Shown here: positions 15,746-23,518 of the stretch, one piece after another
Position numbering within the stretch: the stretch's first letter is position 1
Layout of the letters: each line of letters opens with the position of its first letter
Source: Myxococcaceae bacterium
Lineage (GTDB): Bacteria > Myxococcota > Myxococcia > Myxococcales > Myxococcaceae
Reading direction: 5' to 3'
NCBI GenBank assembly: GCA_003818285.1
Contig: RPRB01000026.1
Coordinates: forward strand, 1 to 36,758
DNA: 36,758 bases
Position numbers and translations under genes: made by a program
The notes under the pieces: generated by a model
The model's input: the letters and a program-made list of their open reading frames with translations, nothing else
Told to the model about the DNA's origin: nothing
Databases searched by the model: none

Positions 15746-17116
15746 TCACTCCCATCCAACTTGTCCCTTGGCCCTGGCGATCAGCGTTTTCGGGTCGTAG
15801 GCGATCCCATTGGTAAAAACCATCTCGACATTGTCGATGTCCTCGATCCGCTCCGCCGGGTTACCCCGGACGATCAGCAAGTCGGCCTCCTTGCCCACCC
15901 CGATGCTTCCGGTACGTTCCTGGATGCCGAGAAAGGCGGCGCCGTCCAGAGTTGCAATTCGAATGGTTTCCAGTGGCTGGAAGCCTATCGCCACCATGTT
16001 TCGAATCGCTTCGTGGTCCGCGACGCCTGCGATGACCGCGCCACCGCAACATCCGGGGTCCGCGCCAAGCACGATTCGGCCGCCAGCACGAGCGAAGGCC
16101 AGGAGCAACTGTCCACCGAGCTTGGGTGCAGGCACCGAGGGAGCCTTGCGTGCCGCGAGCCCGCGGACGTAGCGATCACGCGCAGACGGATCGAGCAACT
16201 CGCCCGCAACGCGTGATAGCGGTTGCCAGATATTCACCGGCGTGGCCGTCAACACCACTTTCCGCTCCACCAGGGTGCGAATCAGCTGTTGATTCCTGGG
16301 CCCATTGGGGTCCGGCTCCAACCCGTCGGCAGTCCTGTTGATGCATGGACCGAAGCCGTGCTCGAGGTTGTCGATACCCATCTCGGCAGCCTCGCGGCAC
16401 GTCACCGACCGTAGGTGCGCCGTGACCGGGAGCTTCAGACGGTGGGCTTCCTCGATGAGGGCGGCTAGGGCCTCCTTGGAGATCCACTGGTACGCTTTGA
16501 ACGAAGTGAAACCTTCCGCGGCCCAGTAGCGCATGGCCCTTCTAAGGTCCTCTGCATCGCGGACGATCTTGGCGCCAAGGGATGGATCCTCCGGCCCGGA
16601 GAAGAAGGGGCTCGTGAGGTGAATCTCCGGACCGGCGACCACACCAGATCCGATACGTCGTTTGAGATTCAAATCAAAATAGGGGAAGTCGGTCCCCGCC
16701 GTTCTGATCGTGGTGACCCCATGTGCGAGGTACAGCCGTGGGAAGCTGACATGTCCGGGGTGAGTGAGATCGCCTGATACTTCCTCGAGAAACAAATGCT
16801 CGTGGAGCATGACCAGGCCGGGGACCACGCTTCGCCCCGTCAGGTCGAGCGTGCGCGCATTCTCTGGTGCCTTGATCTCACCATCGATTCCCAGCGCGAG
16901 AATCTTGTCCCCTCGGATCACCAGGGCTTGATCTTCCTTCGCAGGCGCTCCTGTTCCATCGATAACCCGGACGTGCCTGAGGATGACGACCGAAGCATCA
17001 CGGAGTGCGGGGATCGCCTCGTTCTTGGCGCTGGGCATCCGGGTCGGAGGGCCTTGCCCGAGCGCCACGGTTCCAAGGAACAGAGCTAAAGCAGCGACTC
17101 GCAGCTTCAAATGCAT
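15746..17116 (-). CDS. Secreted amidohydrolase (imidazolonepropionase-like metal-dependent hydrolase)
   Basis: 456 residues with a signal peptide (LRVAALALFLGTVALGQ), then an amidohydrolase TIM-barrel. Metal-binding residues are visible: His105 and His107 in VVPGLVMLHEHLF, a possible carboxylated Lys207 in TSFKAYQW, His234 in PVTAHLRS, His253 in NLEHGFGP, and an Asp in VLGADPGC. The small outer sheet is formed by residues about 42-95 (DASVVILRHVRVIDGTG) and the end (GVGKEADLLIVRGNP). This is like periplasmic imidazolonepropionase-type or prolidase-type hydrolases that cleave dipeptides or cyclic amides. The ATG at 17116 has GGAGGAGG upstream. It is transcribed in the same direction as the flavoprotein gene but separated from it by a hairpin. 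Confidence 0.88.
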   Translation of the reverse strand: MHLKLRVAALALFLGTVALGQGPPTRMPSAKNEAIPALRDASVVILRHVRVIDGTGAPAKEDQALVIRGDKILALGIDGEIKAPENARTLDLTGRSVVPGLVMLHEHLFLEEVSGDLTHPGHVSFPRLYLAHGVTTIRTAGTDFPYFDLNLKRRIGSGVVAGPEIHLTSPFFSGPEDPSLGAKIVRDAEDLRRAMRYWAAEGFTSFKAYQWISKEALAALIEEAHRLKLPVTAHLRSVTCREAAEMGIDNLEHGFGPCINRTADGLEPDPNGPRNQQLIRTLVERKVVLTATPVNIWQPLSRVAGELLDPSARDRYVRGLAARKAPSVPAPKLGGQLLLAFARAGGRIVLGADPGCCGGAVIAGVADHEAIRNMVAIGFQPLETIRIATLDGAAFLGIQERTGSIGVGKEADLLIVRGNPAERIEDIDNVEMVFTNGIAYDPKTLIARAKGQVGWE

Positions 17117-17160
17117 GTCCGACCTCCTCCGCTCGCCACTGGCGCAACTCTACAATGCCC

Positions 17161-17186
17161 CCCGAGGCACCGGCGGCCGCCTCGGG
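17161..17186. terminator. Hairpin between flavoprotein and amidohydrolase genes
   Basis: A perfect 8-base stem (CCCGAGGC/GCCTCGGG) with a 10-base loop lies 41 bases past the stop of the acyl-CoA-dehydrogenase-like gene and 44 bases before the amidohydrolase start, both on the - strand. It suggests that the two are separate transcripts. There is no strong T-run. Confidence 0.45.
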
Positions 17187-17227
17187 CAGTGCGGCATCGT
17201 CCCGGTAGAGAACGCGCCCGCGCCGGC

Positions 17228-18382
17228 TCAGAACATCGGCGCGGTAGGCTGGCGGCCCATGAAGACCCGACCGGCGTCCTCCCACACGTAGGGGGCCACG
17301 GTGAAGTGGTGCAGGATCGCCTCGGCGTCTCGCATGTGCCGCTGGAGCGCCGAGTGGTTGTAGATCGAGCTGCCTCCCGCCAGCACGTCGACTGTCCGGG
17401 TCACCGCAGCGCCGGTCTCGGCGGCGTAGGCGGCGGCGATCCGGTGGAGCGCGATCTGCCGCGGCGTGGGCTGCCCGCCGTCGCGGACTGCACGCCAGAG
17501 GTCGGCCACCGCCTCGTAGAAGAAGCACCGCGCCGCTCCCAGGGCGGCCTCGACACGCGCCAGCTCGACCTGGGCCACCGGCTTGTCGGCCATCGCCGCG
17601 GTGCTGAAGGTCGGCACCTTGGTCTGGGCCAGCTGGACCCACTCGTCGAGCGCGCCCCGGGCGATGCCCAGGCTCACCGCGGCCACGTGGGAGACGAACG
17701 CCCCGACCACCGGCAGCCGGTAGAGGGGCTCGCGCCGTTGCCGGGCCGGGTCGCCGATCAGAAAGACCCGGCGCTCGGGGACGAACACGTCCCTGGCGCT
17801 GATGTCGTTGCTGCCGGTGCCGGAGAGCCCGCTCACGAACCAGGTGTCGTGGATCTCCACCTCGCTCGATTTCAGATACGCATGGAGCATCTCCGGGCCC
17901 ATGGGCGTCAGGTGCGGCTGCCCGTCCACCATCACCAGGCACCCCACGAAGACCCACTTGGAGTGGTGGATGCCGCTGGCGAACTGCCAGCGCCCGCTGA
18001 CGCGGACACCCCCCTCGACGCGGACGGCGGCTCCGCTCGGCGCGAAGATGCCGGCCGAGGGCGCGTTCGGGTCGGCGAACACCTCCTTGCCCCCGGCCTC
18101 GCTCATGAAGGCGACGGCGCCCCCCACGGACAGCGCCAGCGCCGCGCACCAGGCCGTCGATCCGTCGGCGGTGGCCAGCGTCTCGATGGCCCTCAGGCCC
18201 TCAGAGAAATTCCCCTCCTGCCCGCCCAGGACGCGGGGCAGCTCCAGACTGAACAGCCCGGTCTCCGACAGCCGGTCGACCAGATCGCGCGGCAGGCGCC
18301 GAGCGCGTTCGATCTCCTCTCTCCGCTCGCGAATCGCGGGAAGCAGCACGCTGCAGCGCTCGATCAATCCGGTGGTTTCCAT
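17228..18382 (-). CDS. Acyl-CoA dehydrogenase-fold flavoprotein (class D monooxygenase-like)
   Basis: 384 residues with the acyl-CoA dehydrogenase fold: an N-terminal helical part (LVDRLSETGLFSLELPRVLG, about residues 33-52), ADGSTAWCAALALSVGG, a middle beta domain with GGVRVSGRWQFASGIHHSKW, and a C-terminal helical bundle with TRTVDVLAGGSSIYNHSALQ and RDAEAILHHF. The GRWQFASG motif and the C-terminal pattern resemble flavin-dependent monooxygenases of the HsaA/HpaB type rather than true acyl-CoA dehydrogenases, and the usual catalytic glutamate is not evident. A reduced-flavin-using hydroxylase is likely; the reductase partner is not nearby. The ATG at 18382 has GAGGAGG upstream. Confidence 0.82.
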   Translation of the reverse strand: METTGLIERCSVLLPAIRERREEIERARRLPRDLVDRLSETGLFSLELPRVLGGQEGNFSEGLRAIETLATADGSTAWCAALALSVGGAVAFMSEAGGKEVFADPNAPSAGIFAPSGAAVRVEGGVRVSGRWQFASGIHHSKWVFVGCLVMVDGQPHLTPMGPEMLHAYLKSSEVEIHDTWFVSGLSGTGSNDISARDVFVPERRVFLIGDPARQRREPLYRLPVVGAFVSHVAAVSLGIARGALDEWVQLAQTKVPTFSTAAMADKPVAQVELARVEAALGAARCFFYEAVADLWRAVRDGGQPTPRQIALHRIAAAYAAETGAAVTRTVDVLAGGSSIYNHSALQRHMRDAEAILHHFTVAPYVWEDAGRVFMGRQPTAPMF

Positions 18383-18686
18383 CGCCTGACCCTCCTCGAT
18401 TCGAGATGGCGTGAGCCCGCCCAGCGGTCGTCCGGCTCGAGAGGCGTCCCGCGCCCTCCGTGAAACGAACGGCTGCGGACGCTGACCCGTGCCCCCCCCC
18501 GTCGGCCTCCGGGGCAACCCACCCGTACCAATGAGTGGGTCGCGGAGATCCCGGCAAGCCCCAAACTCGCGGACGCCCGGGGGCGTTCACCGCATGACGG
18601 AGGCCAGTGGCCCTGGGTCCGACCGCGGTGCCATCTCGGAGCCAGGCTGGACTCGAGGACCCGAGCAGATAAGACCGACGCGTCGA
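18383..18686. other. Divergent intergenic region
   Basis: These 304 bases separate the - strand flavoprotein and the + strand permease, so they must hold both promoters. I could not recognise convincing -35/-10 pairs or operator repeats. Confidence 0.4.
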
Positions 18687-19962
18687 ATGAAGGTACAGCT
18701 GGAACGAACCATTGGTCTGCGGACGGCGGTGGCCCTGTACACCGGCGCGGTGCTGGGGACCGGAATTCTGGTCCTCCCCGCGGTGGCGGCGGAAACGGCG
18801 GGGCCGGCATCGATCGTCGCCTGGGCGGTCTTGTGCCTGCTGTCGTTGCCGCTGGCGCTGACCTTCGCCGCGCTTGCCAGGCGCGAACCGGTGGCCGGCG
18901 GATTCTCGGTGTACATCGAGCGCGCGTTCGGGCGTCGGTGGGGGGGCGATGGCGGGGTGGCTCTTCCTCGCTCAGGTGCCGACCGGAACCGTCATCGCCG
19001 GGTTGATCGCCGGCTCGTACCTCGCCGCTCCGCTTGGCCTGGGACGTGAGGGAGTGTTCCTCATCGGGGGGAGCATGGTCGTCGCTGCCTTCGCGCTCAA
19101 TCTGCTGGGGCTGCGCATCGCCGGAGCGGTTCAGGGGCTCGTCACGGCAGGCGTGCTGGGGCTCGTCATCCTGATACTCGTCTTTGCGGCTCGCGACGTG
19201 CGCTGGGACGCATTCACCCCTTTTGCGCCCATGGGATGGTCGGCGGTGGGCGTTGCGGCCACGCAGCTGTTCTGGGCCTTCGTGGGATGGGAGGCGATCA
19301 CCCCCCTGGCGGAGGAATTCCGGAACCCGGAACGTGACCTGATGCGAGCCAGCGTCGTCAGCGTCGGTCTGGTGGCAGCCCTCTATCTCGCCCTCGCCGT
19401 GGTGACCATCGGGACGCGGGCCTACGGCGCGGGGATGTCGGCAGGGTTGCCGCCCTTCGCGCTCATGGGAGGGAAGGCATTTGGCGCCAGGGCCCTCCCG
19501 ATCATCGGCCTGGCCGGTGGAGTCCTCACCTTCCTGCCGCTCAATGCGTACGTCGCAGGCACGAGCCGACTCGTCTATGCCCTGGCACAGGCAGGGGATC
19601 TGCCGCTCTGGGCGGGCGCCCTCCACCCGAAGACGAAGGCTCCGCACCGGGCGCTCCTGGTGGTGGGCGCGCTCTGTGTCGTCGCGATCGGCCTGGCTTA
19701 CCGGTACCAGCTCGGGATCAGCTCACTCTTGCCTCTTTCGACATCGTCCTTCATCGCGACGTACGTGATGTCAATGGCTGCCGCGGTGCGACTGCTCAAG
19801 GGAATTCCGGCGGTTCTCGCCGCGGTCAGCCTCGTCGGCTGCGTGGTCATCCTGCTCTTCGTCGGGGCGCTCGTCCTCTGGGTGGCGACCGTGGCACTCG
19901 CTTCAGTGCTCTACGGCCTGGCGGCGAACCGGAGAAAGCTGGTGCCCCCGACAGGGCGATGA
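18687..19962 (+). pseudogene. APC-family amino acid permease interrupted by a frameshift
   Basis: Two overlapping frames make one APC-superfamily permease of about 425 residues. The first part, from ATG 18687, reads RTAVALYTGAVLGTGILVLP (the conserved first helix) and runs to GFSVYIERAFGRRWG. The second frame continues from AMAGWLFLAQVPTGTVIAGL through about nine more helices, including FWAFVGWEAITPLAEEFRNP and FLPLNAYVAGTSRLVYALAQ, to the stop at 19960-19962. The break is a run of seven G at 18940-18946; removing one G joins the frames exactly. It is therefore either a recent pseudogene or a homopolymer sequencing error. The intact protein would be an inner-membrane amino-acid transporter. 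The ribosome site at the start is weak. Confidence 0.85.
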
Positions 19963-20109
19963 GCCAGAACCCGGGAGGGCGACGGCGAGGCATCGCCTGG
20001 CCGAACGACGCGGGCTCGCGCGGCGCCCGAACTCATTGCCGGCCGATCGCTGTACGCCAACTTTGGGACGGGTGGTCGGGCGCCCCGTTTCGGGGAATCA
20101 TCACTGCCC

Positions 20110-21027
20110 ATGAGCCGATGCACGGGCGCCTTCTTTTTCATGCTGTCGGCAACCGTCCTTGCCGGGCCGCCTGCCGCCCGCATCGACCAGATGGCCTGGC
20201 TCGCCGGCCAATGGCGCGGAGAAGGAACCCCCACCGACCGGATCGATGCCTTCGTGCTTCCACCCTCGGGCGGAGGCATGGTGGGTGTTTTTCGTCGGGT
20301 CCGCGGCGGTGAGGTCACCACCCACGCCATTGCCTACGTGACCGAGGAGTCCGGATCGCTCGTCCTGCGGTCGAAGCTCTTCGACAGCGCCCTTCGAGGT
20401 CGTGAGTCCCAGGACGCTCCTCGTCCGCAGGCGCTCGAATCCATCAGCCCAACCGAGGTTCGCTTCGAGAAGGCCTGGGTCATCCGACGCGATGCGGGGA
20501 TCCAGCTCTTTGCGAGCGTGTTGAACGTCCGAATGTCCCGCGTTGCAAGCCCAGCAACCTCTGTCGTCGCCGGACCGCCCCGGGGGGAGCCAGTCGTTCG
20601 TGCCTCCCCCGGCAGCACTCCTCCTCCTGCCCGCATCGGTTCCGGTGCCTGGCTGGAAGGCGCCTGGGTGGGGACCGGCCTCGGTGGAACCTCGGAAGAA
20701 GCCTGGCTCGCGCCGCTCGCCGGAAACATGGCCAGCGTCCACCGGGGCATGCGCGACGGCCGGGTCACCTTCCTCGAGATTGTGACGCTGGTGGAGGCCG
20801 GGCAATCCCTGGCCATCCGGCTCAAGCACTTCGGCCCCGACCTGCGGGGCTGGGAGCCGAAGGAAAAGACCGTCGATTTCAATCTGGTTCGGACCGAGCC
20901 CGGCGCGCTCTACCTCGACGGCATGACGTACCGGAGAACTCCGGAGGGCCTCGAATCCTGGGTCCTCGGCCCTGGGGACGGCGGGGTGCGCCCCGAAAGG
21001 TTTCTCTACCAGCCGCGGTCACCATGA
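20110..21027 (+). CDS. Secreted protein with two tandem DUF6265-like domains
   Basis: 305 residues with a signal peptide (CTGAFFFMLSATVLAGPPAA). Two similar domains follow. The first (about residues 27-135) starts MAWLAGQWRGEGTPTDRIDA, with GGGMVGVFRRVRGGEV, and the second (about 175-285) starts GAWLEGAWVGTGLGGTSEEA, with AGNMASVHRGMRDGRV. Both resemble DUF6265, a lipocalin-like beta-barrel whose ligand is unknown; single-domain forms are about half this size. The linker is rich in Pro, Ser and Ala. The start is the first ATG that gives a proper signal peptide. It probably resides in the periplasm or outside the cell; function unknown. Confidence 0.75.
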   Translation: MSRCTGAFFFMLSATVLAGPPAARIDQMAWLAGQWRGEGTPTDRIDAFVLPPSGGGMVGVFRRVRGGEVTTHAIAYVTEESGSLVLRSKLFDSALRGRESQDAPRPQALESISPTEVRFEKAWVIRRDAGIQLFASVLNVRMSRVASPATSVVAGPPRGEPVVRASPGSTPPPARIGSGAWLEGAWVGTGLGGTSEEAWLAPLAGNMASVHRGMRDGRVTFLEIVTLVEAGQSLAIRLKHFGPDLRGWEPKEKTVDFNLVRTEPGALYLDGMTYRRTPEGLESWVLGPGDGGVRPERFLYQPRSP

Positions 21028-21064
21028 CCGGCGCCGAGTCAGCGCGCAGGTCGGGAGAATTCGT

Positions 21065-21089
21065 GAGGGATCGAGGGGATTGATCCCTC
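21065..21089. terminator. Hairpin after the DUF6265 gene
   Basis: A perfect 8-base stem (GAGGGATC/GATCCCTC) with a 9-base loop begins 38 bases after the stop of the DUF6265 gene. It is a good position for a terminator, though no T-run follows. Confidence 0.45.
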
Positions 21090-21212
21090 GAGAAGGCGCT
21101 GCCGCGGCTCCGGGACGCTGGACATCCTCGGCTACCTCCACGCGCGCACCGAGGGTAGAGCAGTCCCGGGGCCGTGGTCGGGCCGGGGCGAGTCTCGAAC
21201 GTCGGACGGCAC

Positions 21213-21433
21213 TCACCAGAGGCCGAGCTGGGGAGGGGAGGTGGCCGGAGCGAGGGGGAGGGGCCTGGAGGGGAGCCGCAGGTGCTCGAGGATGGCCTGA
21301 GCAGTGGTGGAACGGAGGATGACGGCGACGACGCGGCGCGTGCCCCCGCAGCGGGACAGGTGAGGACGTCGGTCTGGAACGTCCGCTTGAGGAGCTCAGC
21401 CCAGGGCTCGACTTCCCTGGAGGTCACCTCCAC
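21213..21433 (-). pseudogene. C-terminal remnant of an IS91-type transposase
   Basis: The first frame reads EVEPWAELLKRTFQTDVLTC. After a one-base shift at a GGG near 21353 it continues CPRCGGTRRVVAVILRSTTA and then QAILEHLRLPSRPLPLAPAT, ending QLGLW before TGA at 21213. This is the C-terminal tail, with its single CxxC, typical of IS91-like (Y2) transposases. The catalytic part is absent upstream, and the gene is also frameshifted, so it is a fossil. The last ~60 bases recur at 28190-28249. The rest of the 21028-21510 gap shows no gene. Confidence 0.75.
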
Positions 21434-21510
21434 CGCGTAGGACCATGGTCCGATGGTGCCGCGGCCACTGGGGCCGGAGGCTCCAGGTCCTTCCTCGGCG
21501 GAGGTGACAC

Positions 21511-22605
21511 ATGGTCATCCGGAACGTGATGGCGCTGTCCTCCCTTGTCCTCTTCATTGCTTGCGGGGCGGCCCCGGAGCCCGAGACGAGCGCACAGTCG
21601 GCTCTCGCCACCAGCTCGGACGAGCGAGGCGTCGGCCGGGGGCCGGTCGAGGTCATGACGCGGAATCTGTATCTCGGTGCTGCGCTCGACGACGTCATCG
21701 CCGCCGGATCGCTCCCGGCCTTTCTCGCCGCCACCACCCGGGTCTGGAACACCGTCGTGGCGAACGATTTCCACGCCCGCGCGGAGCTCCTCGCCGACGA
21801 GATCGCGATGAACCGGCCCGATGCGGTGGGACTGCAGGAGGCGTTCCTGTGGCGCACCCAGTCCCCGAGCGACCCGGCCACACCGGCGACGCATGTCGTG
21901 TACGACTACATCGCGGAGCTCCTCGCCGCGCTCGAGGCCCGCGGCACGCCCTACGAGGTCGCCGAGTCCATCGAGCTCCTGGACATCGAGACACCGACGC
22001 TGATGGGCATCGACGTGCGCGCGACCGATCGCCAGGCGATCCTCGTCCGGAAGGGGACGGAGTTCCGCAACGCGCGGGGGGCGAGGTACTCCGTGCTCCT
22101 TCCGTTGCAGATCCTGGGCAGCCCGTTCCTGGTGCCGCGGGGCTGGACGGCCGTCGACCTGAAGATCGGCGGCGAGTGGCTCGCCTTCCTCAACACCCAC
22201 ACCGAGTCCTTCTTCGCCCCGGTCCGGGTACTCCAGGGGATGGAGCTCGCCGGCATCCTCGCCGCGACCCCGGGGAAGGCGGTCCTGGTGGGTGATCTCA
22301 ACTCGCTGCCCGGCACCGAGGTGGCTGCCTCCGTCGCCGGCGTCGGATTCACCGACTCCTGGGCAGACGTCCATCCGAAGAAGGACGGGTTCACCTGCTG
22401 CTTCCCGGAGAGACTGACCGAGACCGAGCCCGGGCGCGACCAGCGCATCGACTACGTGTTCGTCCGGGACCTGAAGCCGCTCACCGGGAAGATCGTCGGC
22501 GCTCGACCCTTTGACCACCGGACCGGTCTCTGGCCCAGCGACCACGCTGGCCTGGTGACGACAGCGAAGCCGGAGCAGGGAATGTGGGCGCACGCAGCCA
22601 AGTAA
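21511..22605 (+). CDS. Endonuclease/exonuclease/phosphatase-family lipoprotein
   Basis: 364 residues. The N-terminus is a lipoprotein signal (MALSSLVLFIACG, lipid-anchored Cys18). The rest is the EEP fold with its active-site landmarks: Asn52 in MTRNLYLG, Glu110 in DAVGLQEAF, NTHTES, the metal-binding GDLNSLPG, RIDYVFV and the terminal His motif SDHAGLV. EEP enzymes cleave phosphodiester or phosphate bonds with a divalent metal. Being exported and lipid-anchored, this one could act on extracellular nucleic acid, inositol phosphates or phospholipids; the sequence does not decide. The ATG has an ideal GGAGGTGA site. The gene stands alone between a transposase remnant and a split secreted gene. 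Confidence 0.88.
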   Translation: MVIRNVMALSSLVLFIACGAAPEPETSAQSALATSSDERGVGRGPVEVMTRNLYLGAALDDVIAAGSLPAFLAATTRVWNTVVANDFHARAELLADEIAMNRPDAVGLQEAFLWRTQSPSDPATPATHVVYDYIAELLAALEARGTPYEVAESIELLDIETPTLMGIDVRATDRQAILVRKGTEFRNARGARYSVLLPLQILGSPFLVPRGWTAVDLKIGGEWLAFLNTHTESFFAPVRVLQGMELAGILAATPGKAVLVGDLNSLPGTEVAASVAGVGFTDSWADVHPKKDGFTCCFPERLTETEPGRDQRIDYVFVRDLKPLTGKIVGARPFDHRTGLWPSDHAGLVTTAKPEQGMWAHAAK

Positions 22606-22736
22606 TCTTCGCCCGTTGCTCGGCTCGGAGGTGAAAGCGCCGATCGGCTCTCAGTCGCGCCGCCTACCGTCTCCTGAACCGATGGCAGGAAATAGAACCT
22701 CTTTGTCACTCCTGCCAACCGGAGTGCCCGTAGGAC

Positions 22737-22755
22737 GTGCCACTGGAGGTGGCAC
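22737..22755. other. Hairpin with flanking direct repeats upstream of a secreted-protein gene
   Basis: A perfect 7-base stem (GTGCCAC/GTGGCAC, 5-base loop) lies between two copies of GTAGGACGTG at 22730-22739 and 22764-22773. The second copy overlaps the proposed start of the next gene. It could be a regulatory leader or a terminator for the EEP gene. Confidence 0.35.
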
Positions 22756-22770
22756 CTGGCGAAGTAGGAC

Positions 22771-23262
22771 GTGACGTGGTGGTTGACCAGGGCACGGATC
22801 GGGGCCGTGTTCGTCGGAGTTCTCTCTGAGCTCCTGATTGGTGGCCCCGTGATCGGGGCACAGCTGGCGCGCCTGAACCCGGAGGCCGAGAGCTTCGAGG
22901 GTGGAGGGGGCAGCCCGAACCCGGCCCTGTTCCCACCGCAGTCTCACCCTGACGGCCTCAGCCTGGAGACGTGGTCGGAGAACTGGTGGCGATGGGTGCT
23001 CTCGATCCCCTCGGCCCAGAATCCCATTCTCTCGGTGACCTCGGATTGCAGCGCCGGTCAGGGTGGGCCGGTGTTCTACGTTCCTCCCTTTCCCGTCGGC
23101 AGCAAGAACCTGACCCGCTCGTGTGTCGTCGAGCAGGGCAAGGCGGTGGCGATCACCCTGTCGAGCGTCCTGAACGACTATCCGTGCCCCGACCCGGCCT
23201 TCCAACCCGCGCCTGGGCAGAGCCTGTTCGATTTCCTCCTGGCCGGTGCCGTCGCCTTCTGA
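22771..23262 (+). CDS. Secreted protein of unknown function, N-terminal part of a split gene
   Basis: 163 residues from a GTG, with a hydrophobic signal-like N-terminus (IGAVFVGVLSELLIGGPVIG). The mature part has WSENWWRWVLSIPSAQNPIL, then CSAGQGGPVFYVPPFP and LTRSCVVEQGKAVAITL. I recognise this pattern from hypothetical exported proteins of soil proteobacteria (Trp-rich NWWxW, then a Cys-x-x-Gly-Gln-x-Gly-Pro-Val block); no function is known. The frame ends at TGA 23260-23262, but the following frame carries what looks like the missing C-terminus, joined by TGATG. The gene is thus either split by a frameshift or read as two coupled genes. The start is uncertain; a TTG at 22783 is possible. 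Confidence 0.6.
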   Translation: MTWWLTRARIGAVFVGVLSELLIGGPVIGAQLARLNPEAESFEGGGGSPNPALFPPQSHPDGLSLETWSENWWRWVLSIPSAQNPILSVTSDCSAGQGGPVFYVPPFPVGSKNLTRSCVVEQGKAVAITLSSVLNDYPCPDPAFQPAPGQSLFDFLLAGAVAF

Positions 23263-23474
23263 TGTTCTTCAAGGGAGACCTGAGCCTGCAGAGCACCGTC
23301 GATGCTTGCATCACCGGTACGTTCCAGCCCGCGGTCGTGGACTCGTACTTCATTCTCTTCAAGCCGCTCCGCCCCGGCCACCACACGATCACCCGGCGCA
23401 TCATCACGACCAGGGGGACCGTCTCGGGGCCGAACACCACCGAGATCGAGGTCGTCGGCGAACACGCGCACTGA
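23262..23474 (+). CDS. Likely C-terminal part of the split secreted protein
   Basis: 70 residues starting at an ATG that overlaps the previous stop (TGATG). It contains GTFQPAVVDSYFILFKPLRP and GHHTITRRIITTRGTVSG, which look like the final beta strands of the preceding secreted protein (related proteins have a xYPAVxDGYWxxLxPLxPGxHTI-type end). It has no signal peptide and would not be exported on its own, so a single-base indel in one ancestral gene is the simplest reading. Coupled translation of two chains cannot be excluded. Confidence 0.5.
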   Translation: MFFKGDLSLQSTVDACITGTFQPAVVDSYFILFKPLRPGHHTITRRIITTRGTVSGPNTTEIEVVGEHAH

Positions 23475-23518
23475 GTCGGACAGTCCTCGTCGTGGCTGCC
23501 CGAGGCCCGTGTGGCTCG

